From Archegozetes longisetosus (lineage: Eukaryota > Arthropoda > Arachnida > Sarcoptiformes > Trhypochthoniidae), in contig JAEMBT020000002.1 of the NCBI GenBank assembly GCA_018873245.2, forward strand, positions 2,332,001-2,396,000: DNA of 64,000 nt, in the 5' to 3' direction. The notes under the pieces were generated by a model, which was not told the DNA's origin, made no database searches, and was given only the letters and a program-made list of their open reading frames with translations. A program made the translations under genes and the position numbers. Below are positions 50,701 through 62,109 of this stretch, in pieces. Each line of letters opens with the position of its first letter. Position 1 is the stretch's first letter.

Positions 50701-52213
50701 CGATTCCATTAATACTAATCAAACGATCTCCTCTTTGGAGGTCTGCGTCGCAATCGTCGGAGACATCGCTAATGAATAGACGTGAAGAACATTCATATCC
50801 ACCAATCAGAGTGAATGGCAAACACTTCTCTCTATCGCTCCTCGTCAGAGTCACGTGACGTTCGCGCGATTTCGAACTTAACGCCAAATAAAATAGTTTT
50901 TTGTGCATTTTCGACTTCAGATTCATCTCGAAATCTTTAAGTAATTGCTTATTGTTATTGTCGCGCGTAAAATCTTGAAAATGGTTTGAAATCCACTGCA
51001 AGACTATTTTTATGTTTTTTTCTACATTTTTATCTTTTACTAAGTTTTGGATAATTTTTTGCATCAATTCCTTAATGACGTCGCAGTCATTGGTCGCCCA
51101 TATCCTAAACGTCAATAAGAAATCGTTAATGAAAATGTTGTCGGCTTCCGAGTCATTTGGTGATTGGCTAAAAAGGAGTTCGAAAAGACGGTCGCGTGTG
51201 GCACGTAAGAGCTCGTGATTATAGCTTCGAATTTCGATTATTTTTCCTGAAATTTCGTCTCTTATTATTTTAAATGCCTTCTCGCCGCAAATCTATTGAA
51301 ATGAATAGAAAAGTTTTATTAGATTTTAAAGTCTTCATAGAAATAAGTTTTTGGTATTTGATAACTTAATGATTTAATCAAAAGAGCTAATAAGGAATAA
51401 TTAAAAACGAAGTCATTTGTTCTGCATTGCTGTCGTTTATCACCGGTCGTCAGCAAGTCGTTCAGAACGACAGGGACGCAGAAAACGACTAACACATCGA
51501 TACCTCATCAAAGATCGTATGCGGAACACATAAAACCCAAACAAAGTCTTCATTCGTAAAAATCTCTCCGAAAACGACGCGGTCGTCAAAAGAGGCCCCG
51601 AACTCGTCGCCGACACACAAATATCTAGCCTTCACTTCTTCACAATTCGGGTCATGAAATGTGTGTCTCAGAGACCCGTAGGCGACCACACAATAGGCAT
51701 CCAGACGTTCGCCATTCGTCAGGACTCGGGTGTCACGTGACTCAATCTCAGCCAATACGAAGTGCCTTGCTAATTGTCTTCTAGTATGAAAATCGCGTGA
51801 TAACAAACTATTTTTCCGATTTTTTTGAGTAATAACTGTCAAAAATCTAAGTATTGTTTCGACGTCTTCGTCCGTTCTGTTGGTGGAATCGCGAATCAAT
51901 GCTTCGCGAATCGCGTGGAAGTTTCCGAATACGTGATTCTCGTGATGGACATCATGGCAGTTGTTGACATCGCAGTCATTTATGTATTCTTCAGACTCGA
52001 TGCAGTCGTCAATCAATGATTCATTTAATTCGTTGTCGACTAAACTCTCTTCTAGTCCTGCGTATATGAAAAATTACAATTAGTTTTAATAATGAACACA
52101 AACGCATAGTTATAAGGAGTAAAGAACTATTTAATTAATCTGATTAAACCTTCGAAATCAAAAACTTGCGAATTCGATGACAGGGACGTGGAAGAATTGA
52201 ATTCAAACGACAT
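47765..52213 (-). CDS. PDZ-GEF, Rap guanine nucleotide exchange factor (RAPGEF2/6, dizzy orthologue)
   Basis: Five exons in phase: 52213-52150, 52057-51504, 51292-50593, 50240-48911, 48371-47765 (1084 residues). It activates Rap1 at the membrane, controlling cell adhesion and junctions. Domains in order: degenerate cyclic-nucleotide-binding fold (about 70-200; NGERLDAYCVVAYGSLRHT, CVGDEFGASFDD), RasGEF N domain (207-330; DNIFINDFLLTFRIW), PDZ (345-430; LPFTLIGGYECSSRLFIS, GDRLISINGIDC), Ras-association domain (about 510-600; YESDFRYLPIHVTTTARECI), RasGEF catalytic domain (about 620-870; VIARELTARDFELF, NFNSLFAILSGLSHL). The C-terminal CEPTAAS aligns with the vertebrate LQCEPATNT stretch. The last-exon acceptor (TAATAAAAAG) was chosen for phase; an acceptor 5 bp on (TATAG) would shift frame and stop early. 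The tail is much shorter than in vertebrates. Confidence 0.95.
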
Positions 52214-55200
52214 TTCAGATAATAAAATTATCTGTTATTTTACAATTGTTTATAATTAATATTTAATTATAATTTTAAAAACATTATAATAACATTTTTT
52301 TTGTATTTTTGTAATACATGTCAACAAAACACTAAATATTGAGCTCAAAACGCATGCGCACTAATATGACTATATTTGAATTGGTATTTATGACAAAGAC
52401 TCGTGCGCAATCTCTTATCCAATGTTTCAATTGTGTCGTTATCTTTGATACAATCAAACCTCGTTCAATGCAACTATGAAGTTTCTAAATGTGGATTATC
52501 ATCAAATCGATTTAATTGAGTATTCCAAATCGAAAAGTTTTCCACTTTGTGTTTATATTGACTACATGTAAAAGATTTATAATTCAATTAAAAATGTTAT
52601 TTTCTTTAAATTTTTCAGAAGTATTTCTGCAAAATCTTCGCTCATAAAGTTTTGATAATTATTTTGTTTTATTCATTTATAATATGATTATTGGGTGGTT
52701 TTAGGTGCGATAATTGCATAGAATAGAAGAAATGTTAGTTAAACTAGAGATAACGTGATTGCAGATTCAGCGAAAATATGCAATTACTATGACACTATGG
52801 GTAAAATGCATACAGATCCTAGCAGAAATTAGTTTTAGTTTTCAGGATACCCAACTTGAACAACTCGCGAATATTGCAAAATCAATATCTACAGCAAAGA
52901 TAAGAATATGTAGCTTTTACAAGAAGTCATCATAGACCAAGTTCTACCAAGACACATTTACGATATCGTTCATATATATTTTTCAAATGCTTATCTATGT
53001 CGTTTAAGAGTAATGTTAACTTTATCATTAATTACTTAGGTGATCAAGTTTTGAGAAATAGTATTATAAGCTGAGACTTTATCTTGCTAAATATAAACGT
53101 TAAATAAATTTCGTTCTGCAGTTTTTAATTAAATTAACTTCACTAAGTTAATTGAAATAACATTATTAGCTCTTAACGACATCTATATCTATATCTATAT
53201 TAATTAATAAGAAATTAAGTATTAATTATTTAATATAAATTTCAACTGTATATTCAATATCTTGGTTTATGCTATTTATTTAGATCTTTAAGTATATTTT
53301 AGTTGAGGTTTTAACTTTTTGTTTCTATAATTAAGAAAGTTAGTTGAGAGTTTATCATTTCCACTAAATTTGGTTATTTTCACAAGTTATTAATTCTGAT
53401 TGAAATTTGGTTTAATTATTTAGGAGACTACTAATTTATCTTCATCTTTACCAATTTTTATTAAGTTTTATCCTGAAAAACTTAGAAATTTACTTGCCTT
53501 GAAACTCTCGGCTTCTTGACTATTTCTCGAGACTTTCTTAAACAATTAGCTTATCATTATATAAACGATTTTAAAGTTTTAATATAAATAGTATAATAGT
53601 TTATTGAGTATTTTGTATAAATTAGTTGAGCCGTTAGTGTGAACGATACCGTTGAATTTTGAACTAAATTTATATCTATTTAACAAATTTCTCGAAAAGC
53701 CAAACATTTTTTGTCAGTTCGAGCATCATGCGAATTACCATTCAACTATTTTTTTCACAAACTTATCATATAATGTTTTCAAGTTGTATTTTGTTTCAGA
53801 AACTTTTCCTAAAAACTTAGCAAGTTGTAAACTACAAATCCAATTTATCTCAAGATTTACGTAACGTCGATATAGTGTTGGGTATTTATAAAACCAGTAT
53901 TTTGTGTATATATATTATTGTAACTCAATTCAATACATTATGCATTCTTGTAACTAGTGTTCAAAGTGGACAAACATTTTTAAAAGCAGGCATTTTAATA
54001 ATTAAAAGAGAAAATGGTTTGTCGAAAAGACAATTAGATCATAAATGTGTTTAGAAACAATGAAAAATATTTTGATCATTAAATCATAGTATTTAAACTT
54101 TAACACTTCTGTACTGTTCTAGTTTTAGTATTTGTATTATTCATTATATGTAAAAAATTTATTCAATTCTACGTTTTATTTTCATTCTTATTGTAGTTAA
54201 GCTCAAGGCTCTAGCTTAGGTTAACAGAGCTTATGTGCATCATTAATTGAAATCTGATCTAATTAAATAACAATAAATGATTAAAATTGGAATTGAAATT
54301 ACTATAAATATTTAATTATGAGTGTAAGACGTGAGAGAAGTTGAGATTTAGATGTTCATATAATTAGTGATCTAATTATGTGCGCAGCAGAGTTTTCTAA
54401 GTTATATTATTCAGAATAATAACTAATTATCATCATGTGTAACAAACTCATGCGTTGTATATAAGTTATTAGGTTTAATTTGTTATTAAATGATTTGACG
54501 CTCTGCGCTCACGCTCATGCTCAGCCAAATTTAGAAGCTTGGTGCTCGCACTCACCACTGAGCGCCTTCCGTTCGAGCGTTTGTCATCACTGAATATATA
54601 TTACAGTAAAATAAATTAATTTATTATCAAAGAAACTTGAATGGATGAAAATTTGAACAGTTTTCCATTTGTAATTATCAATGAAAACGATGAATTATCA
54701 TACATTGTCTTTATGGATGTAAATTCAAGATTGTTAATTTTCATAACTGTAAAAAATGAAATTTAAATATATTAAATAATAAAAATTATTAACTTTGAGG
54801 TAAGATTTTGGAAGTGAGAAGTGGGAAATGAGTAAGTTTTTGGTCCTTCTTAGATAACTAATGAATTGAATGGCAGATTCATTAATTAACTGAATGATTA
54901 AATAGTTAGCAATATTACATGAATTCAATGATCAATCACACAGTTATGAAACTAAAGCTTATAAATATATCATCACAAGTAATAAGAGGAAGAAAATATG
55001 GCACCAAAGCACACATTTACAGTTTACGGTTGATTTCGGAATGATAATTCGATATGAACATTGAAAAGTATGTAATCTTGCTTAATTGGTATAACTCAGA
55101 ATACTGGCTTATGTGATAAACAGAGAAAGGCAAAACAGTTAAATGATATAATTATGAAACAAACTCTAGTAATAAACCTTGAATTTTATTGTCAATACTC

Positions 55201-56157
55201 GATCCAATAGCTAGAGTATCGACCAAGTAGGTGATTCATTGTTTCAAACATCTTTTAGAGCATGTTTCAATACATATGCTCATCTTATTGAAATATGTAT
55301 TAAAAGTAAGTATTTGATAATAAAGTTCCAAGTTTGATTTTAGGATTTGTTCCACAATTGTATTAATTGACTATTTTTCAATTATTTTGCTTTTCTCTGG
55401 TGATAAAGTATTCATATATGAGAATATCACTTCCAAAATAATGTTAGAGACTATATTGATATTATAAATGATTTTTAGAACAACGATAATTTAATACAGC
55501 TAAAAATAAGGTCAAATATCAAATTCTCTATCTATTGATAGAAAACTCTCACATGTGATTTGGTACCTTGGCAAGCATGAAAGAACAAATCTCAATTACG
55601 TTGAGTCAGTTAATAATAAATTGAAGTGTAATAAATGTTTCGAAATTCTTTAAATTTCAACTTTCAAATACTTAAAGTTCGAGTAGAGTGAACAAGCGTC
55701 CAGATTGGAGCTGAATAGTTCAGACTTCAGGATAACTAGTTCAGAGTCTAAAGTAAGTTTCAATCTGAATACATTTCGTCCAGATTTCAGCTGAATAATA
55801 GATGCTTTTTATGGTTTCCCATTTTAAACCACCTAAAAACTAAACTTCTTAATAATAATTTGAACAAATTACATTAAAATTTTCTGACAATACAAATTTC
55901 TTAATCATAAACTTTTTAGGATAAACGTTCCAACTTATCATGCTTTTACGTCTTTAGACTTATAATTATTTATACTGTCGAGTCACATAACAAATGTATA
56001 CTTTCTCATGCACTTATTCCATTGTCAGTAATTTCTACTGCATTAGTTTAGATAAAGGCACTAATCATATTTAAAGACTATGTTATAGATTTATTAACTA
56101 ATATTAATCCAATATCAATTATTAATGTTAGAGATTAAATAAATAAGCTAAAAAGTT
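52214..56157. other. Gene-poor stretch
   Basis: No supported gene. Very AT-rich, with a TCTATA microsatellite near 53180-53200 and a dispersed repeat at 55686-55797. The first part is presumably the PDZ-GEF promoter, the last part that of the beta-galactosidase. Confidence 0.45.
55686..55797 (+). repeat. Dispersed repeat related to 9247-9350
   Basis: Shares both ends and the centre with the minus-strand copy at 9247-9350 (AACAAGCGTCCAGAT at the start, CGTCCAGATTTCAGCTG at the end). It is more diverged in the middle. Confidence 0.65.
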
Positions 56158-58560
56158 ATGAAGCTTCTAATTTCAGTAGCAATTTTTTTCTTGAGTTTTT
56201 CAACGATTATTGTAAGTAAAAAATGTTGATGCATTAAGACTCGGTGTCAAATTCTGGATTTAAACTTATGTAAGGCTGGAAAAACTTTTACGATCGATCA
56301 CACGAATAATCAATTCTTGAAAGATGGCAAACCGTTTCAGTACGTGTCTGGAGATCTGGAATACTTTAAGATACCGTCAGTTTTATGGAAAGATCGGTTG
56401 ACTAAATATAAAGCTGCCGGACTAAATGCCATTCAAACGTAATCCAGTTCATTGTTTAAAAATGAAAACTGTTGGCTTTTATTTTTATTAATAGCTATAT
56501 CAATTGGAATCTTCACGAACCTGAAAAAGGTCATTACGATTTCAGCGGTGATCTCGATTTTGTACAGTTCTTTAAATTGGCTCAAGAACTAGATTTGGTT
56601 GTTATACTAAGACCGGGCCCTTTTATTAATGCTGAATGTGATATGGTATGTTATCGTTAGATCAAAAATTTTCGATCGAAAAATAAGAGATCTCTCGTGT
56701 GTGCTTGAGCCTGGCGCTTGATTAAAGTTAATTCATAGATTAAAATACTTTAGTACTTTAATAGGGAGGCCTTCCCTACTGGTTATTAAGCATCAATAAA
56801 GACATGAAATTGAGAACAAGTGATGAGCAATATATGGCAGAAGTAAACAAATGGTTATCAGTAGTAATGCCCAAAATTAAGCCAATGCTTTATCAAAACG
56901 GTGGACCTGTTGTTATGGTTCAAGTGGAAAATGAATATGCTTATTACGCTTGCGATCATAACTACACCAATGCTTTGCGGGACTCATTCCGTAGTTATTT
57001 AGGCTCTGATGTAATTCTGTTCACAACTGATGGCATTTCGAACTTTAAGTGTGCAATGATTGATAAGGTTTTTGTCACAATTGATTTTGGTACTAAAATT
57101 GATGCACATGTGAATTTTGGAAAATTGAGAGAGGTTCAGAAAACTGGACCTTTGGTTAACTCTGAGTTCTATACCGGTTGGATCAACAGGTGGGAAATGC
57201 CTTATGAACACGTTGAGACTCAAAAAGTTGCTGAAAAATTAGATGTCTTGTTATCTATGAATGCTTCAGTTAACATGTAAGCCAAACATTTCTTAATTAA
57301 ACCAGAACGTGATGAGTGCTCTTGTCGAGTAGTACTTGTTATTCTTACGTTCACTTATTTGAAGAAGTAAAATTTTCGATTCTTCAAAGTTGACGAGTCG
57401 GTCATAATTCTTTCCAGTTATCCTTTCGCTGGTGGAACTTTATTTGGATTCATGTCTGGTGCTAAAGGAGAAGGAGATCAGTTTTATCCAGTCGTAACAA
57501 GTTATGAATTTGACGGTCCGCTCACTGAAGCTGGAGATCCCAATGATAAATACTTCGCTATCAGAAAAGTTATCGGAAAAGTACGTTAAGTGATATTTGA
57601 ATTTTTGTTTCTGCATTAATGAAACTTGATGAAGATGTTAAAATTTTGACTTTTAGCACATACCACTTCCATCACTACCACTTCCGACAGTTGCACCCAA
57701 AATGGAATTACCGGCTATTCATATGAAACCAATAATTTCTATATTCAATGAGCACTTCTCTAAGAACACAATTTCATCAGAAAATCCACAAACGTTTGAA
57801 GAGCTAAAACTTGGGCACGGATTTGTTCTCTATTCTCACAATTTAACAGAAGTTCCAGCATCGGAGCCTGCTGTGCTAAATATCGACAAAATCGCCGATA
57901 GAGCTCTAGTCTTTGTTGATAAGGTAGAAATCTAAAAAGAAATATTTACTGAAATATATTTTGTTCATAGGAATATCGCGGACTCCTAAGCGCAACACAC
58001 AAAAAATTCCAGTTATCATTGACTAAACTTAAAAAGGCTCACATTTGGATATTCTGGTCGAAAATCAAGGCCGATATGCATTCCGAGACATACATAGACT
58101 TAAAGGCATCACAACAAAAGTGACGCTGGCTAACCAGACACTCAAAAACTGGAGACATAGCTTATTATTCAAGAATTGGGACTCTTCTATACAGCAGTTA
58201 GAAAAGGAATCCACGAATTTGACCGTACAATCGGTCAAAAATCATCCGACTTTCTTCACCGGGAAATTTCAATTACCGGAAAATTCTAGTTTACCGCTTG
58301 ACTCGTTTTTGAGTTTTGAGGGTTGGGGTAAAGGAATCGCGTTTTTGAATGGATTCAATTTGGGCCGATATTGGCCACTGGCTGGACCTCAACATACACT
58401 CTATTCTCCGGCACATCTGTTTAAACCTTATCCCCACGAGAATAGGCTCACAGTCTTTGAGTTGGAGAAGAGTCCTTGTGACAACGAAAGTGAATGCGTT
58501 TTACATTTTGTGAAGGAGCATATTCTTAATGGAAAAGTATCTCAAGACAATGCGCTCTAG
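56158..58560 (+). CDS. GH35 beta-galactosidase (GLB1-like), with one frameshift
   Basis: Seven exons: 56158-56211, 56275-56438, 56495-56645, 56765-57276, 57418-57580, 57657-57923, 57971-58560. About 633 residues if the frame is restored. The enzyme removes terminal beta-galactose, in lysosomes or gut. Signal peptide: MKLLISVAIFFLSFSTII. Catalytic residues are present: acid/base Glu in VQVENEYAYY and nucleophile Glu in GPLVNSEFYTGW. Other marks: LRPGPFINAECDMGGLPYW, GGTLFG, YEFDGPLTEAGD, LDILVENQGR, FNLGRYWP. The usual SGSxHYFR near the N terminus reads SGDLEYFK. All junctions keep phase, but exon 7 is 590 nt, one base short: near 58040 the frame reads LKKAHI and continues in a different frame at LDILVEN. 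No intron fits. Either a single-base sequence error or a very young lesion, as everything after it is intact to the natural stop. Confidence 0.9.
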
Positions 58561-59585
58561 TTTTAGATACAGCAGCCAGATTTAATTGTGATCATAATGA
58601 ATCAGTTGAAATAAAGCAAAATGTTTCGAAAATTGATCTCTTCTGATCATCATGAATTTGTTTTTCATTCGATAAATGATGGTTTTTAAATACCTATTAT
58701 ATTATGTAATTTATATAAAAGCAAATTTGATTTCTAAAGAATCGTTGAGTTATACAATATTCTGGTAGTGTTCACACGAGATAAATAGAATATCGATTAT
58801 ATAAGACATCGAGCAAATCGTTTTCTATTCTAATAATTTCATGAAATAAATACTTTTTGTTTCATGAGAACTAACACCAATACTGGAACAAATATTTTCT
58901 ACACACAAATATTTTATGTGTAGCTCCAACTGTAATTAAGTTATATACTAAGGGATATTGTAGTTTTCGATGAACTTAGAAAAATCAGTGCACGAAAGAC
59001 CAAATTTTAATCAGTATTGCATTAATATGATGGGCTTGGAGTTAGAATCAATTCAGAAGGGATTCTTTTATCTTTGGGCGACTAGTGTAGACCCGAGTAT
59101 TTGAGAAGTAGTCAAAAAATGATCATTTAGAGCATGTATTGAAAATTCAACTTTAAAGGAATAATCAACACATTGCGCAATAGTGGCCCAAAAGACAAAG
59201 GAATCTCTTCTGAATTGGCAAACAAAATTTCCGATCAAAAGTAGCGTAATATTTTGAAGATTTCGTATACTTCAGAAATTGAATAAAGATTGAAATGATA
59301 TTCTATTGTGAGAAGCACTTTTGTTCAACCACTTCATTATTTTCAATGAAATTAACTTTAATAATAGCAATTAGAGTCCATAATTTTCCAAAGGGCTAGA
59401 ATTTTAATTCCAATCTTAGTTAGAAGATGGATTTTGTGAATAAAAGTAGTAGGGAATAAGATAAGTATAATGGGGAACAGTCTCGCGGTGTACTACTTTT
59501 TGAACGACTCTTACTTTCGGCGCTAAAGTCGGAATTACTATAAAAGAGAAAGAATTCTTAAATTTATATTTAAATATTTGTTCAA
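58561..59585. other. Spacer between convergent genes
   Basis: No gene seen between the beta-galactosidase and Kunitz-protein ends. Confidence 0.45.
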
Positions 59586-60529
59586 CTATTGAAAACCTCT
59601 AGTATTTCCTAATACATCATCAATCACGACCACATTGTTTGATAGTTTTGGAATGTGTTTTGCACTTTGTGTTATAGTCGATGTTTCAGATGGATCGGCT
59701 AGATTTTGAATTTGACGAGTGATGACATTTATGGCCGTCTTACCACGACTAAAACCCGATCTGGAGCATAGCGAAGCAGACACAGAACACGATTGGTTTT
59801 CGAGTACTATGGCTTTGATTCCTGAAACAACGCGCGGTTTCATCACATTAGTATCCGAAGGATGACAAGTCTCATAGCAGGACTTTACGGATGCGAATCG
59901 ATTGGCATTACCTTATAAGTGATTATATTGGCGGAAATAGTTCATCAGAGTAAGTATTGTTTAGGTTCTGCTAGTAATTACCGCCTCTTCCTGAGTATGA
60001 GAACGCAACGCATTGTTGAACAACAGGATTAAAATAAAAGCGAAAAATGTCGTCATCTCCAGTTCCCTTATTGGGTGGAAGAGAACACAATTTATGGGCA
60101 GTCAGAGTTTTACTCGAAGCGGTATACGGACCTTTGGATACAGCTTTATCTTCTTGGTCTTTAGGTGTTTGCTTTATATAATACAAATGTATTTTGGGGT
60201 CAAACGGCTGACTATTAATCGCTTGTTGTGAACCAACGGTTTCTTTGACGAACATCGGGTTCGGCATCTGTTCAAGATTTGGTAATTCCCTTTTTGTCAA
60301 AACTGGTGTCTCAATATTCATATCGAAAGATGCCATCTGTTGAGCTGGACGTTCCGCAGTAACTACAGGTGAAGCTTCTTGAGGAAGGTCTGCAGGAGGC
60401 GCGAAATCCATACCAGTGCCTTTTAATTCAAGGGGTTCAGAAGTAGAGCCTCCACTATCGGGGCTGATACCGACTCCCCATCGAGAAGCGAACGACCCGC
60501 CCATAGATCGAAATAACATTGGATTTCGA
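59586..60529 (-). CDS. Secreted-type protein with a degenerate Kunitz domain (5' end missing)
   Basis: Two exons, 60529-59982 and 59911-59586, join in phase 1; about 290 residues without the first exon(s). The N-terminal 140 residues are Pro/Gln-rich and unrecognised. A Kunitz/BPTI domain spans the junction: LCSLPPNKGTGDDDIF, RFYFNPVVQQCVAFSYSGR, then ANRFASVKSCYETCH. Against BPTI it aligns with no gaps: Cys5, Cys30, Cys51 and Cys55 are kept, with Phe33, Gly37, Asn43 and Phe45. Cys14 is Gly and Cys38 is Arg, so the solvent-exposed 14-38 disulfide is gone as a pair, and the P1 position (15) is Asp. It is therefore unlikely to inhibit trypsin-like proteases by the standard loop. A Ser/Thr/Val-rich C-terminal tail follows. 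No signal-peptide exon was found; 60529 is a splice acceptor, so the start lies to the right. Confidence 0.72.
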
Positions 60530-60868
60530 CTGGAGTCATGATTAAAATTGTTTCGAAAATAGGTTTCTTGAGGAATGGCTTAAAAAAGAGTGAGATTTTT
60601 TTCAAATAATTCAAAAGTTAAAGTAGTTTTTCCTAAGTTTTTCCTTATACCTTTTTCTAGGAAAATAAATAAAATTGCTATTTTGTACTGGATAAACATT
60701 TTATTAGTTTATAATCCCATATGTTCTTGATATCCGTTTTGAAAACATATCCTTATACATTATTATAGAATTATTTCGTTTTCATCACAGCAAAAAAGTC
60801 TTTAGAGGAACTGGGATTGTAACAAGTGGCCATAACGTAAAATAAAGGTTAATTTTTCTTCAGATAAA
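60530..60868. other. Upstream of the Kunitz gene
   Basis: The missing 5' exon may be here or beyond the fold-back element; a 21-bp in-phase candidate near 61475-61495 (VKRLIK) is too short to support. Confidence 0.35.
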
Positions 60869-60875
60869 GCATCAT

Positions 60876-61292
60876 AGGGTGAATCCGGGCTAATGGGTCT
60901 AAAGGGGTTCCCAACCCCTCACCCTCAAGTGTAATACATCATTGAATTCAGTTCATCGAGCTGAACATTTTGACACCACACTTGACCACTTCTGGTCACC
61001 CAAACCTAATCCCCTCGAAAATGGGTAAACTTGGCTCTACCAAGTTGTAACCCAAGCCAAACCTGATTTAAGCTAAGGTATAATAGGTTAGGTTAGGTAT
61101 TCTGAGTCCAATGATATATCACTTGACGGGGTTAGCCACTCCCGTCGGGAGTTGACCAGTAGTCAGGTTCGGGTTGGAAGTGGTCAAGTGCGGTGTCAAA
61201 ATGTTCAGCTTGACGAACTGAAACCAATGACGTATCACAATTGGGGGTAGGAACTTGGAAATTCCCTTAGACCCATTAGCCTGGATTGACCC
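60876..61292. mobile_element. Fold-back MITE with long inverted arms
   Basis: The left arm begins GGGTGAATCCGGGCTAATGG and the reverse complement of the right arm begins GGGTCAATCCAGGCTAATGG. The arms match over most of their length, including AGCTGAACATTTTGACACC and CTTGACCACTTC, so the element can fold almost end to end. It is flanked by the 7-bp direct repeat GCATCAT (60869-60875 and 61293-61299), a target duplication (8 bp with one mismatch). There is no coding capacity. The loop side holds GGTTAGGTTAGG near 61088-61099. Confidence 0.8.
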
Positions 61293-61299
61293 GCATCAT

Positions 61300-62007
61300 G
61301 ACTTAAGATATTATCTCATATTAGAACTTTTTTTCAAAAGGATTCTTGCTTTCACATTGTTACTGAAATAATGATAAGTTATTTTCAATAAAGTGTCCTA
61401 ATATACACACAAAAACACATACATTTTGACTTCAAGTAGTAGTTCACTTCAAAAAGAACTTATGCTTACCTTTTATTAGTCGCTTAACTGCTTTAAAAGA
61501 AAAAGTTCATTAGTATTAATAGGTTATTAGTAACTAGTAAAAGTTTCGGTTCAATCTGTGATTATTGGGTATGAAGTTATTTCTAATAAGCGAGTTAACT
61601 CATTCTTTGAAAGCTTTCACATAAATATTTCCAAGTGAATTACTCCATAAAACTGATATGTACAATGATCTGCAATTGCTATTAATCAAAGAGTCTCGAT
61701 AAGCAAAACTTTTTTCGATGAAACTGATAAATCTTTTATCTTAATGTCTGAAACCAGAAAATCCATAGACTAACAAAACTATTTGAATAATTTTTCATCT
61801 TGTTTAAACAAGAAAAGGAGCGTTGATCTTTGAAGACAAGTTCAATTTTGAATAGTCGAAACACTGAAAAAATTGTATTTTCTGAACCAGTATTTTATAG
61901 TCTATAAAAGTTAAAAAGACCATTTATGCAAAAATACATTGATAAGTCAGTATTCCAAAAAGTCTGGTCGGTATCAATCAACTTCTATCGCTAAACCACT
62001 TCTTGTC
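61300..62007. other. Gene-free stretch upstream of serpin 2
   Basis: Nothing supported; AT-rich. Confidence 0.45.
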
Positions 62008-62015
62008 TATAAAAG
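62008..62015 (+). promoter_or_regulatory. TATA box of serpin 2
   Basis: TATAAAAG lies 102 bp before the ATG, identical to the octamer upstream of serpin 1. Confidence 0.5.
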
Positions 62016-62109
62016 AGTTACTATCAGGAAGCTTTTCAGTTGATTTTTAAAGTTTGGAAAGTTTTGACTATTAATAAGTATAATAATATTATCTGTCATT
62101 TATTCAAAA

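Noticed and set aside
57971..58050. A hidden intron explaining the beta-galactosidase frame change
   Set aside because: Protein similarity is continuous on both sides with no room for even a minimal intron and no donor/acceptor pair.
61085..61100. TTAGG run as a telomere
   Set aside because: Under three units and inside a transposable element.
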